Origin: Ooceraea biroi | Taxonomy: Eukaryota; Arthropoda; Insecta; Hymenoptera; Formicidae | Assembly: GCF_003672135.1 (NCBI RefSeq) | Contig: NC_039508.1 | Span: forward strand, 6,758,001-6,822,000 | Reading direction: 5' to 3' | Length of the DNA: 64,000 nucleotides | Part shown: positions 61,650 through 64,000 of the stretch, in pieces | Position numbering within the stretch: the first letter of the stretch is position 1 | How the letters are laid out: each line of letters opens with the position of its first letter | The notes under the pieces: model-generated | What the model saw: only the letters and a program-made list of their open reading frames with translations | Told to the model about the DNA's origin: nothing | Database searches by the model: none | Translations under genes and position numbers: made by a program

Positions 61650-64000
61650 TTACTCCGGCAAGAGATCATCTCCGAGTTCCTCGTCGCCAAAATCGTCGTC
61701 CCGTTTTCCAGCCGCAGTCATGGGACGAGTAGGAAGAGGTCCTATAGGATCAGCGTAATTCGTTCCTAGAAGCAAATTAATCGAAATTGTCCTCGCGTTT
61801 CCATTAGTTTCAATCAATGAGCGAATAATTAACATATTTGGATAAACTTAAATACATAATTAATAAAAACAAGAATATTTCATTTATACGGCTAATATAT
61901 AATAGCATAAGTATCTAAGTCACGTTCATCCCTAAATTCACAACTGGAATCAGTAATGTAACGGTTTGCCAAGCGTTAAGTGATAAAGAGCGAACAAGAA
62001 TAGACTAGTCAAAGCGGCCGCGGTCATCCATCACTTATTCAATCCATTAGAGCAGCTCGCGCGTAGCGTCACCTGTAGATCACTCTTGCTAATGTTCGCT
62101 TTCAATGAATGTGTGTGGCGCTAAACCATTACTAACGAAACGACGGCTATATTTTCCATGGTAATCCATGGTAATGACTTCATGGTAATATAATGTTGCA
62201 TGGTGAAGTATTAAAAATCACGAGAAACTTTTTTATTATGTAGAAATAAAAAGTGAAATCCTAATATAAAATGGATGTATTACATTACTAAAACCTAACA
62301 TATAAAATACTCGATATTATTATTAAAAAATTTGTATTGATTATACCTTGTTGATAATCGTTTCGGCCTGAGATCGGTCGTCGATCTGGACTTGGCCTGT
62401 GATCTGATAACACACTCAACCCTGAGCCGGCTCGCGATGAAGTGCCGCTGTTGCTCTTCCTAGATCCTACATAAGATATATACGACGCAAAATGTGATTA
62501 CACTGATTCGGAGAGATTATTAATTATTAATTAATTAACTTCTGAAAACTACCTGTGGTACCTGGTCTCCCTGAACCCTGTCTGTCTTTTAGCTCTTTGG
62601 CTTTCTCAGCCTTTTTCAATTCGGCTGCGTACATCTGCGCTTCCTTCAGACCCAAATCACTGCATAATCTGACCAGGAACTTCAGGCATTCTATATTGTC
62701 CGGAAATTTATTATAGATATCTTGATACTCCACGAGAGCTTTTTGAAATTGTCCAGTGCGCCTTAGACACGCGGCCACCAGCAATCTCCACCTTGGTTCA
62801 TCCGGCACAAGCTCTACTGCTTTTTTAAAATAGCTCAATGCCTTTTCTGCAACCTTGAACACGAATTGTAAAAATATACATAATATTCTTAATTAATTTA
62901 TTGTCGGAGATAAGATGTTATTAGTGACACGGAAGAGTTAACGTTATACCTGCATTGATATGAAATAGGAACCGAGCCAGTCTATCACATCAAAATTAGC
63001 AGGATAGAATCTGTAGGACTGCAATATATAATCGATGAATGCACGAGAAGAAATACAAATATATAAATAATACAAAACATTTAATAGATAAATTACTTAA
63101 TACAAATAAAAATAAAGTGCTCACATCACTATAAAACTGGAACGCCTGCTGCTTGTCCCCAATTTGGTCATACATCTCTCCTAATTTTTGTAAAACTCCA
63201 GGATCGGATGGTATGATACCTAACAGTTGGTTGTACCTACAAAATGTTCAAAATAAAATATTCAAATCAATTATAGTCATGAATCGACATATCAATAAAC
63301 TTTTTATTCTTTACTCTATTTTTCTCAATTTAATTGTATATAAGGAATTTAAAAGAAAATGAGAGCAACGCGAAATTAATTTCGCTTCATAAGATACCAT
63401 TCAGATGCCTGATCGATGTCACTCATCAGCTGATATAAATGACCAATTTGATACAAAGTTTGGGGATCGTGTCTCACGATATTGCGGACTTTCCAGAAAC
63501 ACTCTAAAGCCTCTTCGTACATATTTTGCTTTTTATAAACCAAACCTATAAAAAACAAAGCTAAGCATTTATAAAGTCACGTTAATCATTGAACGCAAAG
63601 AGCTCGTTTCGAACTGTAAGGAATTAATATCGAGAATTATTCAAGAAAAAAAAATTATTTTATGAGATCTTATTTTACCTAGATTGTACAATGCTTGCAC
63701 GTGACTAGCGTCCGTTTCTAACGCGCACAGTAATAATTCCCTAGCAATATTCAGCTCGTCTTTCCTAATTGCACAAGCAGACAAATTAACGTAAGCCGAC
63801 GCATTGTACGTGTCAGCGTTGCGAGCTGCCTCACCATACTTCTCCGCTTGATCGTAATCCCTTTGCTAAAAAATTTCGTGAGTTCAGACGCGCGAATACG
63901 AATACGAGATACAAGAACGTTCGTAAATTCTGCTCACGAGATAGTAGATGAACGAGAGCATGGTTGCCGCCGCACTGTTAGCTTTAGTATCGCGATTCTC
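61650..64000 (-). CDS. IFT88: Intraflagellar transport protein 88 (IFT88), C-terminal part; 5' end outside the window
   Basis: TPR subunit of the IFT-B complex, which moves cargo along cilia; in insects it is needed mainly in ciliated sensory neurons (the Drosophila orthologue is NOMPB). Exons in order of translation: 64000-63938 (cut by the window edge), 63865-63679, 63545-63398, 63236-63125, 63018-62950, 62853-62553, 62466-62347, 61765-61650. All phases join and give 371 residues and a stop. Consecutive TPR helix pairs are visible, for example ALYNLGLVYKKQNMYEEALE, YQIGHLYQLM and LGEMYDQIGDKQQAFQFY, then the family-typical WLGSYF and CLKFLVRLCSDLGLKEAQ. A Lys/Glu-rich helix, a Ser/Arg/Gly-rich linker and the conserved acidic tail FGDEELGDDLLPE follow. 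No broken codon was seen. The TPR exons and the acidic tail make the identification secure. Confidence 0.96.

Overview
This is a 64 kb piece of an insect nuclear genome. The genes are split by many introns with GT..AG borders, base composition swings between AT-rich DNA and CpG-rich islands, and most of the window is noncoding. The protein sequences are insect-like. High CpG content, long introns and short fold-back repeats suggest Hymenoptera, possibly an ant, but that placement is an inference. No bacterial or viral gene organisation, CRISPR array or intact transposase was found.

Three protein-coding genes can be supported, all on the minus strand, so they read from right to left. (1) 61,650 to the right edge is the 3' part of IFT88, a TPR protein of intraflagellar transport; eight exons join in phase and the stop codon is inside the window. 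(2) 46,982-52,974 is a complete hexokinase: nine coding exons give 470 residues with all the family motifs. A short 5'UTR segment precedes the ATG, and a GC-rich noncoding first exon probably lies at about 58,659-58,950. (3) 20,885 down to 14,729, and possibly on to 12,263, is an unrecognised gene: an 83-codon first coding exon, a 1,093-nt second exon rich in Asp, Ser and Arg, a 22-codon third exon and perhaps a 26-nt microexon. Its 3' end was not found and probably lies further left.

A tRNA-Lys(CTT) gene lies on the plus strand at 14,877-14,949, inside intron 2 of the unrecognised gene, 82 bp from a splice acceptor. CpG-rich, promoter-like islands lie near 4.2-4.7, 20.9-22.3, 36.9-37.6, 40.1-41.5, 43.4-45.3 and 58.7-59.0 kb. 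Some hold strong minus-strand splice donors and may be distal first exons.

The rest is intronic or intergenic DNA with small repeats: two fold-back elements (36.35 and 54.2 kb), a possible element with TATACAGAG-type inverted ends (29,575-30,283), single ends resembling mariner (35,423) and hAT (6,755) elements, simple repeats, and a GAGA/CTCT hairpin at 43.8 kb. Hexokinase (first step of glucose use) and IFT88 (cilium assembly) are not functionally linked; they look like ordinary tandem neighbours.
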